NCBI GenBank assembly: GCA_036874045.1 | Contig: CM072343.1 | Coordinates: forward strand, 2,624,001-2,688,000 | Origin: Cymodocea nodosa | Taxonomy: Eukaryota; Streptophyta; Magnoliopsida; Alismatales; Cymodoceaceae | Reading direction: 5' to 3' | Length of the DNA stretch: 64,000 bases | Program-made: the position numbers and the translations under genes | Notes under the pieces: generated by a model | Database searches by the model: none | Told to the model about the DNA's origin: nothing | Seen by the model: the letters and a program-made list of their open reading frames with translations, nothing else | In this document: positions 1 through 11,586 of the stretch, one piece after another | Position numbering within the stretch: the stretch's first letter is position 1 | Layout of the letters: every line of letters starts with the position of its first letter

Positions 1-794
1 TACATTAATAATAATAATTTGAGCTATAATATTACTATGTGTTGTTAACTACATAAATTCTTTTCTTTTACGCATTGCTATTGGTTAACTCTTTGATTAA
101 ATTACAAAAATTGAAATTCCTTATTATCATAATTCTTGACCAAATAGTTTTAGACTTTCTTTTAACTTTTCTCTTTTAATTTTTGTATTCTTTAGCCTCT
201 AAGGATGTGACTAAATTACTTGAATCGATTTTCTCTTATCTTATTTTTAATTGATGTAATTCTTACTTTATCATTTTTTAACTTATCTCTTACAATATTA
301 CCACTCATTCGTCAAAGTATTCATACAGTTATACTTAGTATTCTAATTTATTACATATAACAACTAAGTGAATAATAGTTTCATATAAATTTTCTTTTAA
401 TTTTAAAAGTACCTTCCCATAATCTCCTAAAGGTGTCAGCACACACTCGATTGTAGTTTTTTTTATATCTTCTATGCCTACCAGGGGTCCATATAAGTCT
501 ATAGACCATCAAGTGAAAATATAATTTAAAATTAATTAATAATAAGTGGCGTACATATTCTACCTCATATAAGTGTGATTAAATTCTAATTCTTCTATAC
601 CAATACAAGCATTTGTTTTAACAGGAAACTTGCTATTGGTTAAATATCAAGAAGCTATGTCTACTGGTGGAGGGTAAGTTTGGATTGGTGAATTAATCAT
701 GATCAGAGGTATCAGACATTAATATTTATCAATTAGAATGCAGAACTTAATTTGTAGCTAGTGCTCTATTAAGATATATATATATACATAGATG

Positions 795-826
<32 letters not shown>

Positions 827-847
827 GAGATTGAAGCAAACACAAAC
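1..847. other. AT-rich stretch, probably intron 7 of the GL2-like gene
   Basis: No coding exon is seen on either strand. The last exon of the minus-strand GL2-like gene ends at 848 with a good donor (AAG|GTTTGT), so this stretch should be intron 7. It is at least 847 bp, against 88-435 bp for the other six introns. The next expected exon, starting near V-T-W-V-E-H in relatives, was searched for by eye and is absent. Either the intron is long, perhaps through an old insertion, or the gene is cut here. Confidence 0.6.
776..833. repeat. TA/CA compound microsatellite
   Basis: A run of TA dinucleotides is followed by about nine CA units and a second TA run. It lies just inside intron 7 next to exon 7. 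A second TA microsatellite lies in intron 5 at about 1344-1364. Confidence 0.9.
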
Positions 848-3486
848 CTTACAATGCCCGTTTGCTTTGTCCTCTATGATGCAGCCGGACGGCCGTTTCC
901 TACATCTCAGATTAATGGAAGCATCGATGTCAACAGATACGTCGACGACAGCCCACTTTTCTGGGCTCTTCTGCTTGCAGTATCTAACGAAGTACACTTC
1001 CCTTGCCGGCACCATCGGCGTCAGAAGCTGGAGTTCTGCAAAAATCTGCATATGTAGGAGTATACAAGTGAGTCATCAAGAAAACATCTGTATGTATATA
1101 TGCAACCAGATCAGCAAACCAACACTATCATAATGATAATGATAAAACTATACAACTGCATGCAGTAAGATTGCTACATAAACATATACATGTACACATA
1201 TATATATAAGTTAATTACCAGTTGCATCACACCACCGTTAGGTTCTCCATCGGAAATGACATCAACAATGGATGCCTTGGAAACGAGCCCTGGGAACATG
1301 TCCTTCCATTGATTCTACATGGGAAAAGAACTACGAAACCATCAATATATATATATATATATATGTTGCAAAAGAAAAGAAATACATTTTTTTCACTAAA
1401 ATAAACTTCAACAAGACAAAGCTAGAAAACCATAGCTAACTCGATTAATTCTAATTCATTTCCTGCACAAAAATCAATACCCTGGAAATAAATCGATAGA
1501 TTGACGGAGAAACGTACAACGTCCATGAAGGCTCGTGTGAGCCTGGAAACGTCCAAGATGACGCTGCCCGTCTCCCTTGAGGCCTCGACCTCACAGCGAC
1601 GATCGAGGGCGTCGACGTTGGGGTCGTCACGTGCGAACTCCCGAGCGTACTCGTCGTAATTCAAGATGTCGCGACCGGTCTCGACGCTTCGAACCCACAA
1701 GGGTTCGCCGGCGGTGGCCATCTTCATCAACTCGTCCATTGCGGCCGCCGCAGTGGCGGCTATCCTGGACTTCTCCGGTCCGAGAACGCCTCTGTGGTTG
1801 TCTAAACAACTCCTGCTGCTCTCTAATTCCATGGTGGTGGTGGCAGCGGTAGAGCACGATGGGCTTGGTGAGCTCGTTCTTCTTCTCGGCTGCTTGCCGC
1901 CTATCATCTCCTGCAGCTTCTCTATCTGCATGCATGCAATCACACACAACGTCGTATTTGATTAAACAAGATATATGCCCAATAAATTAAATGTGTGTTT
2001 GTTAATTAATTAGCTCTTCACTACAGCAGTGGTACGGGGAAGAAGGCCCACATCTAAACGTCGTATAGAAAGCCATCTCTACATTGAAAGATTATTTTGC
2101 ATGATATTAAAACAAGTTCATGTACATTTATTTATAAAAAACTTAAGATAAATCATCGATGAGAAAGAGTACGTATAAAAAGTTTCACTAGAAAAAGGGA
2201 AAAAGATCATTAGACGAGCGTACGTGCCTCAGATTTGAGCCGCATGTTTTCGATACGCAGCAAACGCTCCCCAGTGATCGTACCATTTTCTTCGGAAGAA
2301 GCCATGGAACCACTGCAGCTGGGACAACAAGCATTCTTGATGGATTCTCTTAGGCGCTGGTTTTCTTCACGGAGGTTATCTATTTCAGACTTCAGCAATG
2401 AGTTCTCATGTCTCTCCTGTATGGCCTACACATATTTTTATATATAATTAAGGTCGCACATATCAAATCTAACAATTGTCAAGAGGTGAATTAATGATCA
2501 AAACCAACCGATCAAATTGGTTCTCAACTTGTACCTTGATTTGTGTTCTGCGGTTCTGAAACCAGAATTTCACCTGCCTTGGAGCAAGCCCTAAATGCTT
2601 GCTCAGCTGCTCTCTTTGCTTCTCATCTGGATGTGGTGACTCTCTAAATAATCTGAGACCCATATTAGATAACACAGTAAGCAATTCTCAAGCTCGTAAA
2701 TTCATATCAAGCATACATATATATACAAATTATAGGAGACCACAATCGCATGCTACCCCTTGGGCTCAACCAACCGGATTAAATTCTCTTTGGAACCCAA
2801 AAGGTATGATGCATGTTAACTAAGCATGAAAGATTAATATTGCACGAGACGATTAACATTCATGATAAACATCAATTCTTAAATCTATTGACCACTTGTA
2901 CATGTGGTCATAGATGTAGCTACCACCCACCAGTCCGGCAAAATAATGTGACAACATGGGGAAGCATTTTATCCACTACCAAACAGTTCATGGGATAATT
3001 AATAACTAATATTCTTTAGATTTCTATGACAGATCTTAGCTGATTAATCTTGTAATAATTAATTAAGCTATGGATTGATTAACTCACGCTTCCATTTCTC
3101 TGATCTGTTCAGCAGTATGCCTGTGGTACTTCTTCCTCCTCTTCTTCCTCTTGTTGTTGGGGTCGATTTCGCCGTCTTCCTCCTCCGGTGATTTCTCTTC
3201 GCCATCCTCTTCGGATCGTCCCGGCCCCGTGTTCTCACTGCTGATGTCCACCGACCCTCTTTGGCACCCTCCGCCGCTCTCTGTCTCGCCTTCCTCCACT
3301 TCATCCTCCCCTATCGCCTCCGCATTACGGAAGACTCCAGCCTAGTTCAACAAACAGTATGTTAATTAAGAAAACACTTGAGTTAATTAATTAATCACGC
3401 AGAAGAAGAAGAAGAAGAACAAGGCCTACGAGGGAGAGGGAGAGGGCAGGAGAGGCGAAGAAATCTTTCAGTGGGGGAGTGCTCAT
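848..3486 (-). CDS. GL2: GLABRA2-type HD-ZIP class IV transcription factor, 3' end outside the window
   Basis: A nuclear transcription factor of the family that specifies epidermal cell fate (trichomes, root hairs, seed coat in Arabidopsis). The visible exons are 3486-3430, 3341-3088, 2652-2535, 2425-2228, 1925-1518, 1314-1219 and 1045-848. They join in frame to 443 residues. ATG at 3486 opens with [19 protein letters not shown], matching the GL2 N-terminus. An acidic stretch is followed by the homeodomain (about residues 85-145, with WFQNRR and a homeodomain splice site typical of the family). Next come the zipper-loop-zipper (about 146-220, with C-P-S-C at 177-180) and the START domain from about 260 ([37 protein letters not shown]). 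Family members have about 700-800 residues, so roughly 40% is off the left edge. No damage is seen in the visible exons. GL2 orthology is inferred from remembered sequence; class IV membership is certain. Confidence 0.93.
3397..3420. repeat. GAA trinucleotide microsatellite in intron 1
   Basis: About six GAA units lie inside intron 1 of the GL2-like gene, close to its donor site. On the gene's strand this is a CTT tract. Confidence 0.85.
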
Positions 3487-3800
3487 GTCCGTGGATGTGG
3501 ATCGATGGGCTTCTCTGTCATGCAAAGCAGAAACCAGAGAAGAGGTTCATGATGAGGTGGTGATGAAGGTGTTTTTCGTTGTGTGCACAGATATATATTA
3601 ATGGAGAGAAGAGGCTTCAGGCAAGAGAGAAATACAAGAGGTATATGGACAGAATGTGGAATACTAAAGGGCATGGCGACAAGGAATGGAAGCATTTCCA
3701 TGATAAAAGAATAGAGAGAGAAAGAGATAAAGAGAGAAGGAAAGAGAGAGACTGTTAGGTACTGAACGTTAGATGAAGTGTTAGGAGATTACACGGCGCG
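3487..3800 (-). promoter_or_regulatory. Proximal promoter and 5' UTR of the GL2-like gene
   Basis: Inferred from position just upstream of the start codon. A TATA-like AT run lies at about 3590-3600, around 105 bp before the ATG. On the gene's strand a CT-rich tract at about 3708-3752 resembles the pyrimidine-rich elements common in plant core promoters. The transcription start cannot be placed. No clear L1-box was found by eye. Confidence 0.45.
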
Positions 3801-3955
3801 TTAATGAGGGAAGAGGTGGTGAAAGAACTTAAGAAGAGAATTAATGTGATGGCAACAGCAAAGAAACTGAAATAGTTTATTAGAATTCAAATTATATCAA
3901 CGTAGAAATTATGATTATACAGAAGAAATTATGGTGAGAGTGAAGACCTTTAATT

Positions 3956-4400
3956 TGTCGGGAAAGTCCCACATTAACTAAATTAGAGTCTTAAATCTGG
4001 ATTTTCATGGATCCTTCTACTTATTGTCAATTTGTTTTGAATTTGATTTTTATATGGTATCAGAATAGATTTATATATATCTATATGTAGACATATAAAT
4101 AAAACAAATGGGTAAGAATATATATTAGAAAAATTCTACATTGACTAAAATATAAATTGAACCTAAACTTATATGACGATCTATCTTTCACTCATTATAA
4201 ATTAGTTTTGAGTTGAATTTTTTCGTAGCATCAGAATATGTTCATATACATATAAATAAATTTCAAATAAAAAGAAGTATTAAAAAAAAAAAACTCTCAT
4301 TAATTAAATAACGACCACTGAACCTAAACATATATAATGGTGGGTCCATTTATTCATTATTAATTAATTTTGAGTTAGATTTTCACATCTTTCTATCCTA
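3956..4400 (+). mobile_element. TRIM-like LTR remnants, three diverged units
   Basis: Three related units begin at about 3956, 4130 and 4290. Each reads like a short LTR: a start near TGTCGGGAAAGTCCCACATT, a middle with TTGAACCTAAAC or GTCCATTTAT, and an end with GAGTTGAATTTTT. The first two are followed by TGGTATCAGAAT or a near copy, resembling a primer-binding site for initiator methionine tRNA. This fits a terminal-repeat retrotransposon in miniature. It is old and carries no coding region. Confidence 0.55.
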
Positions 4401-6959
4401 AAAGTGAATGCTCTACTTAAATTAAAGCCGGGAATAAATAAAGAAAAAAAAAAATCGTTGAAAAACGATTAGAACGTTGGTTGTCCAACTAATTATCCGT
4501 TGACAAACGAGAATTGAAGTCCTAGAGAGATTATATAATTGGAACGTGAGACGCTTGGTCCAAATTGAACCAAATCTCGTTTGAAATGCACGTACATATA
4601 ATTATTTCGAGAATTGACAATCTACACCCATCTCAGAAGTAAAATATAAGAAGAGACATCTTCTCTTATAATTAATCACTTGACTTTTAGGTATTTCTAC
4701 ATTTCACAATAGAATCGTTTCCTTTGCTTGCTGCATGCATCTAAAGGCTTCTGCATCTGTCAACTCCGTTGTTTGTTTTTCTTCTCAAAGTTGAGATTTC
4801 TCCGTAGATCGATTTTTCTTACAATTTTCAAACTCGCAATCAAAGAGATACATGGTATAGAATATTCCTCACGATCCTAGCACATGCTCTCTTGTAACTC
4901 TTGTTTGTCTGAATCTCTTTTGAACCGACCACCATGTCATTAGTCAACTATGGTGAGATTTTTTTAACCTACACGTGATGGTACCGAGGGATGTTGAGGA
5001 GGAAGAGTGGATCTTATCATACTCCAAGTTTATTTGAAACTTTTATGGACTTCAAAAATTTCCTAACATAGAATTAACATGAGAAGTCACAATGAAATTG
5101 ATTCTGTGCATTCCCTTTTGGTAAAACTTTTGATTAGCTTGACAATCCATCCACTCCAACTCACCCTTGTAAAAAACCCAAATGCAACAAAAGGAAATCA
5201 AAATGTAACCCCAATTCACACTTTACATGATTTTTTATTATAATAGTGAGAGTACTTTTTGTGTAGATTCGAACTTGTAATTTGTTTTCTCACAACAAAG
5301 GGAATTATTGATTGCATTCCTATGCATTACCTTGGTCCATAATTCCTACCAGATCCTCAAAAGATGAATCCAAACATATTAAGAATCGTCATTTTGGATC
5401 CAATATTCTAGCTCGTTGTAATATCTGGGTGATTGCTGCTTAATTTACAGGCCTTAAGTGGTCCCAATTAATTCACATGACCACAATTTCTCTTCAATGT
5501 TCTTAGCTTCTACATGTATATGTAAAACATGTTGATAAATGAGTTGATCATGGTCAACAAAGAGGTATACATGAGTTCTCAGAGAAGTTTCATTTTTACC
5601 AACATCCATCAAAAGTTGAGGTCCTCATTATTGGTTATCAAAGTTGTCTTAATTGCATACAATGTAAAAATATAAACAGTATGCTTAAAGTGGGTAAAAT
5701 ATCAGTCAGTCAGTCAGTCCAACATTATTAAATCTTTTATGAAAGCAAGATTTAAATCAGACAAAACAAACAACGTTAACATAACCTTATTAACTCAATA
5801 AAATGTAAGAAACTCCCTCGCTCTTTCCAGTCAGTCCAACATTAGAGAGCAAGCACAATGGACTGGTAGGTATGGATGAAAGGGGGAAAAAATGAAGGGA
5901 AAGTTGTTTACCGTATGAACTAAGATGCCTTCCATAAATTTCAACATCTTTCCCTCATTCCCATACTCACCATACATTACTTTGTTTGATTCTCGATTTA
6001 TGCATGTCATCCTTACATAGAGGTCATGTTTCTCTATATCATTCTAATTTTTTCGAATGTATCTAAAGAGACCACTTTATATGGTCTAGTCCAAATCTAG
6101 TCTTTACAAAATTTGATAGAGCTTCTTTACAAGTACTTTATACCAAAATCCCTGTAAGATGATTGTCATCCTTTTACCATGGAAGTACCATCAAAAGGAC
6201 CTAAACATAACAGATGAAATACAAATGCTTTAAAAATGAAGTTTATAGGTAAAAATTGCTTCACTCTGGCTTTTATGAGTAAACTAATATTATTGGATTT
6301 GACCATAATTTCTTATGTATGCCATCTTTACAGTTTCTTTCCTTGCCATAAGAATGTATGTTATCTTCCCTACTTCAATCAAAGCTACAATAGCAACTTT
6401 TTTATGTCAGGGAAATGGTAGGAAATGAAAAGAAAAAAGTTAAAAAGAAATCAATTTCATTTTATTTTATTTTAAATATAATTTTTGTTGCATGTGTAAA
6501 AACCAAAGGAAAATATTTTCCTCTTAAGTGAAAATGAAAGAAATTTTTTAAAACTTATGCAAGAAATCAAATGAAACTTTTTCCAATAAAAGATAGGTAC
6601 AAGCACACTGTTTACGATAAATACATTCTTTTTATAAAAAATAATCTTCTTGTTCCACTGATTTTCTTTTATTTCCAAATTCACACCTCTCAACATGGTG
6701 TTTGTACATGGATGAAAATCAAAGAAAAATATATCTTTCTTTTAAATTTCACTCCTTTGGATGGAGAAGGGAGGGGAACTTTCAAAACTTGTGATGGAAA
6801 TCAAAAAATTGTTTTCTACTAGAAAACAAGTATCCTATCTTTAATAAATGTTCAATTCTGTTGTTAGCACCTACAACGATTTTACTGTAGATATAACTAA
6901 GCGATTGATGAGAGACAACGAAGACTAGAGGTTGCAATTCATGAGTCAAAGGAAGGGGA

Positions 6960-6978
6960 GGGGGGGGGGGGGGGGGGG
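6960..6978 (+). repeat. Poly-G run of 19 bases
   Basis: An uninterrupted run of 19 G within a purine-rich stretch (about 6945-7040). It could fold as a G-quadruplex on the plus strand. Such runs are also prone to sequencing-length error. Confidence 0.9.
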
Positions 6979-8037
6979 AGAGGAAGACAGGCACCCAAGA
7001 TGTAGGCGAGGAAGGGGTGAGGGGAAGATGGGTGCCCATTGGAGTGGGCAAACACCAAATGGGAGGAGTATAGAAGAAATCACCACTTTTGGTACTTACA
7101 GTAAAAATGTTGTGAGTATCAATTAATATTTACACTTTTTTGTTTAATAAATATATCTTTTTTGAAAAGTAAAAAATATTTTTTATGTTAGTTTTATTTT
7201 ATCTACAAATGCACAAGCCCTTCTCTCACTCCACCTTTGTCCCCAAGCTACTGTTGGGCAAAAACATGAGCAATTTTTAACATGGTATTAAATTATTAAA
7301 GAAAATTAAGATCAACGCTCAGAGGACAGAAATGTGAAGCACCTTTAATATTATTTGCTACCCAACAATCAGTCAAAGATAGAAATTTCCTTTTCAAAAG
7401 TAGTTTATTGTAATATTTGGACCGGTAGGAGAAAAAAATAAATAAATCTTGAAATTGATGCATACCTACCATAAATTACAAAGGAAAAGACCCAACAAGC
7501 ATAGAATTAAACCTCCTACCACATATATCCCTTGTAACTCTTCTTAAAATACCCAAGTGTTGCCATGCTCTGATGTGGCCAACCTAGCATAACTAGTCTT
7601 TGGGAAAAGGAAATCCAAAATCTAAATTCAGATAATTTTAGTACCAATATAAAATACAAAGATGTTTGGAAGTTTCATTGCTTACCCCAACAACAATTCT
7701 TCACTTGTTTATTAAAAACGTAAATTCTGATACCATATTCTTTCAAAGATGATACTTGGGTACCACGTTGAGAAATAGAGACTGAAATGAGAATTTTATG
7801 CTATGATAAAGAATACAATCTCCCACCTACAAGCAACCATTGCTTAACTTACTGGTAAATTATTACTTAATCTGTAAGTGATCTAATGAGGACCTACATA
7901 ATGATCCTGACACTTTCCTGAACCAAATGGATGTAGACTAGGCTCTGGATGTACTAATAGCTGTCTTTTTCCTTTTATTCTAATTTACTGTACTGAAATT
8001 TCATAAACTTAAACTATGCTTTAAGTTTCAACTAGGG

Positions 8038-8058
8038 AAAAAAAAAAAAAAAAAAAAA
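8038..8058 (+). repeat. Poly-A run of 21 bases
   Basis: An uninterrupted A run. It could be the tail of a retroposed sequence, but no LINE or SINE body or target duplication was recognised beside it. Confidence 0.85.
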
Positions 8059-8344
8059 CCTCACAGAAACATTCATTTGCTTTTCATTGCATGGTTGTGC
8101 AAATGACCTACGTTATGAAGTTTCATAGAGAAGAAAAAGAAAACAAAAAGAGGTTTGTTATCTTTTCATTGTGGCAGAGAAAGCATCCAGGAAAAGAACA
8201 GAAAAAAAGATGACAGTAAGAAGAGATTCTGGCTCAAGTCTTGAAATCCCTTGTCACTAAAGCATTGTGTGTGTTAGTAAATGAGAAGCTTGTGAGGAGT
8301 ACTCTGAAACTATGATGCTCTCTTCTTTCAAAAAAATATGAGGG

Positions 8345-8722
8345 TCCAATAAAAAGTTTCTTGGCTCCAATAAATCACAAGGTCCAAACCTATGGACACC
8401 ACTTGAACATATGTACTGACATGTCTGTCCATGCACGCAGTTCATAGAATTATATCAAAATACACTGAGAAGCTTGTTGAAGTATGTAGCATTGTGCATA
8501 AATAGAATTAAATGAGAAGCTTCTATGTATCATCCTCGAAATATGATTTATAAAAGATATCAAGTTTCAAACTAATCAGAAAAAACAGTATTCACAGTCA
8601 CTTCCAAAGTTAAAATCCTAAAGAAAAGGAAGGTCAATTACAAGCTTCTTGACTCAAATAAATCACATGGTCCAAGCCCTCAGCATAAAATGAAAATGTC
8701 AGTCCAATGCATGCAGGTCAGG
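8345..8722. repeat. Diverged direct duplication, about 85 bp, two copies
   Basis: The stretch at about 8350-8435 (shared core CAATAAATCACAAGGTCCAA) recurs at about 8640-8722 with core AATAAATCACATGGTCCAA, followed in both by a similar CATGTC/ATGCA-rich tail. The copies are clearly diverged. Their origin is unknown. Confidence 0.6.
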
Positions 8723-10758
8723 GACATGTGCATAACAAATGTAAGAAAATCATACAGCCTTCTTCTTTTCTTGAACTTGGTTGTTGTGGAATGGCAGATA
8801 AATATTAAGAGAAAGAATCGTATGCGTTTTAGACTCTTATGGTTTAGTTATTGTGAGTTTATTATCATTGTTTGTTTCTAGTTGATGTTGATGTCCTACT
8901 CACTTGTTATGAATTCTGCTTTTGGAGTTCCTTTGGCGATGGTTACTTTAATCAATGTATGCAAATAAATTACTGTTTTCAAAAAAATTACACAACTCGT
9001 CTGTTTCATTTAGCATTATCGAAAAATGTTAATGCATTTGATTCAAATAATCATTATCAAATGCCTCCTAAAGTCTTCATTTGAAGATAGAAACAAAGAA
9101 AACAGAGAAATCTTATTCCGAAATAACATCCAATATTCTGTTTCTTGTCAAATAAAATTATTTTACGTGGCAGGAGGACTCTACTAATGCTACAATAATA
9201 TCGAAAAATATAAAAGAGTGAAGGGAAAGCAAGCCCCATCAAGGAAAGATGATTGCCTGGACCTCAAGCAATGTAATGCATGAAACATGAATCCGGTTTT
9301 TCTTTGCTGAATTCAACCTTGATTCCTTGGTGGTCACACAATTATCTGTGCACAACAAAAGCCTAGCTTATGAACCTCAAAAATAATTATAAAAAATTTA
9401 CTATGGGATTACCACAACAAGCTACATTGATAATCACACATTAAAAATACCGATTGTATCTATTGACATGGTACATCCTTAAAAGGATCTTTTTTTTCCC
9501 TGGTGAACTCAAGGTGATATTTTGTTTCCATCCATATCAATTTTAAGCACTGGAGACTGGGGACTTTCATGTAATAATTTTGTACCACAAAAAGAAAAGT
9601 TTACTTTTAAGTAGCTGACTGAAAGCTTGTTTTCCAGAAGACATCCTATTTGACTCTTTTGGGCAGAACATATAGCTTATTAATGATTTGTTTCATATGA
9701 TAGTTAAGAAAATTAATTGCTAGAAAGCACATATTACTGTTTCAAAGGATTTCTTACATTATGCAGGAATTCCTTACAATAATGGCTCTTAAATACTTCA
9801 AACAAAGCACCAAAGTAGTAGTCTGGCAACCACCAGTCAAAACTTGGTAAGAAGACAAACTTCATTCTGTTTCTACTTCAGGATTTGTATTTGGAGAATG
9901 GAAGGCAGGAAAAGCTCAAGATCTGCCCCTATACTTTTAATTGCCCTCTGGCCCATATGAACAATATTCAGTTCTATAAAAGAACAACATGCAAAATGAG
10001 GTCTATCACAAAGTTGGGAATGCTGTGTGCAACAGTTTTAGATTTGGTCCTACAAGACCACATAGAACAAGTGACTTTACAGCCTGCACTTGTTTGTTTC
10101 AGTATATATGCTTGTATAAAACTTGAATCTCATGATAATAGATATCAAGAACAACCACTTTCATATTTTTATTATTTTGATTCTACAATTATTCCAGTTA
10201 AATTTTGGTAGATGTAGCTTAACTTAGTAGATGTTTTTCTTTGTAAGCTTATACATGCTCATGACAACCAATCCATGTGAGCTTGTTTGAATCAACTTTT
10301 TTATGACTTTGCTGCTGTGTTTCCCAGACATTGCAAGGTCTAGTTATATTGCTGACATGAAAACAGAGATAGAAGACGTTTTATTTAACCATGGAAACCA
10401 ACATAGAAGCACGGTAAAGGAGGCTAAAACAATGCTTACGTGCATTTGTTTGAAAAGAAAAGAGAAGTAAGGGTCTACAATACATATCCATAAGATTTCT
10501 ACCCTCAAAAGATGGCTATTAAGTATGCATTGATAGCTTCTTCTTCAGGATCACTTCTCCAAGTACACAGCCACACTGCAAAATATTTATTCTCTTTTCC
10601 TCATGATGAATATTTCTGAATTGAGAAGCTTTATGAGCTTCAGAAGAGAAAAGTTCATCTATGCAATTATAAGTTGTAAAGATAGTCTCAACACCTTCTT
10701 GGTAGCAATAATCCAAGTTAAATAACTAAATTCCCAGCTTAGCTCCTTATATAGAAAT

Positions 10759-11586
10759 TGTTAGAATGTAATTATGTGTTCAGCCCATAAATTTGTCTTA
10801 TTAGGTGCATTAACCTAATCATGTATATATACATGAATTTGTAATTTATTTACGGTTAATGAAAAAGGACTTTTCCCACTAACATAGTATCAAGAGCTAG
10901 GGTTTATTCACCACTGTTATCCTTTGTTGGGCTAGGTTTGCCCTGATTCGACGATGTTTGATGCTTCCTCTTCTTCTTTGGTGATTGTTGTTCTTTGTCT
11001 CATCTTCCTTCAATGATGTTTGGTGATTGCAATCATTTTCCAATGGAAGTTTAGAAGGACAACTAGACATTTAAACTTACTACTATTGGTGTTAAACTTA
11101 CAATGATGAACTATTACCTATGGGCAAGTGCCTTTGAAAATTTTCTCACCACCTATATGAAGGAACACCATCTTTAGGAAGATTGGCATGATCTAAAAGT
11201 AGTGAACTATTCCACCTAGTATGCATTTGACTATACAATTATTGGGTGGTTAATTGCAAGCATTAATGAGAAGATTACACATATTATTTTGCACATCTGA
11301 CCAACAAAAAGTATCTAGGAGACTCTTTGAGTGACCCATGGAAACAAAAATAACATTGTGTAGGCATATGAATAGTTGTTCTCCAACAAGCAAGGCGACT
11401 AATCTGTCCATGACTATTACAACAACATCTGGTCATTGCTTGATGAACTAGACATCTATTAACTACTTATGCTTGACCTATAAATACTTCAAAGATATCG
11501 TAAAGAGCTTGAGGTTGTGATCTTCCTTGTTGGATTGAATCTAGTGGTTGCCACTTAACTTTGGGAGCAGATATTAGGAGGTGTCT
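10759..11586 (+). mobile_element. Ty1/copia-type fragment: short LTR, PBS and gag piece
   Basis: A 126-bp LTR-like unit runs from TGTTAGAATG (10759) to CTAACA (10884). It is followed by TAGTATCAAGAGCT, a variant of the methionine-tRNA primer-binding site. From about 11030 to 11550 the plus strand shows the copia gag pattern (NYYLWASAFENFL, YNNIWSLLDELD). It has many breaks and is clearly old. The fragment stops where a large gypsy-family LTR begins; no pol part or second LTR is seen. Confidence 0.75.

Larger units (their letters stand above)
4401..10758. other. Intergenic region, no gene recognised
   Basis: About 6.4 kb of AT-rich DNA. The open frames on both strands are short and show no recognisable motif, domain or splice pattern. 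Listed separately are a poly-G run, a poly-A run and a diverged local duplication. A (CAGT)n run lies at about 5703-5719. An unannotated non-coding RNA or a very divergent gene cannot be excluded. Confidence 0.6.

Noticed and set aside
792-1133. Plus-strand open frame of 113 codons
   Set aside because: It lies opposite exon 7 of the GL2-like gene and starts in a CA/TA microsatellite. The minus strand has the clear START-domain match and splice sites.
1577-1965. Open frames opposite and overlapping exon 5
   Set aside because: They are shadows of the GC-rich START exon; no independent motif.
6782-7126. Two frames across the poly-G run giving P-rich or G-rich peptides
   Set aside because: They are products of low-complexity sequence without any other coding sign.
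8690-9242. Short frames on both strands as a possible small gene
   Set aside because: Composition is AT-biased, with no start context, splice signals or recognisable residue pattern.
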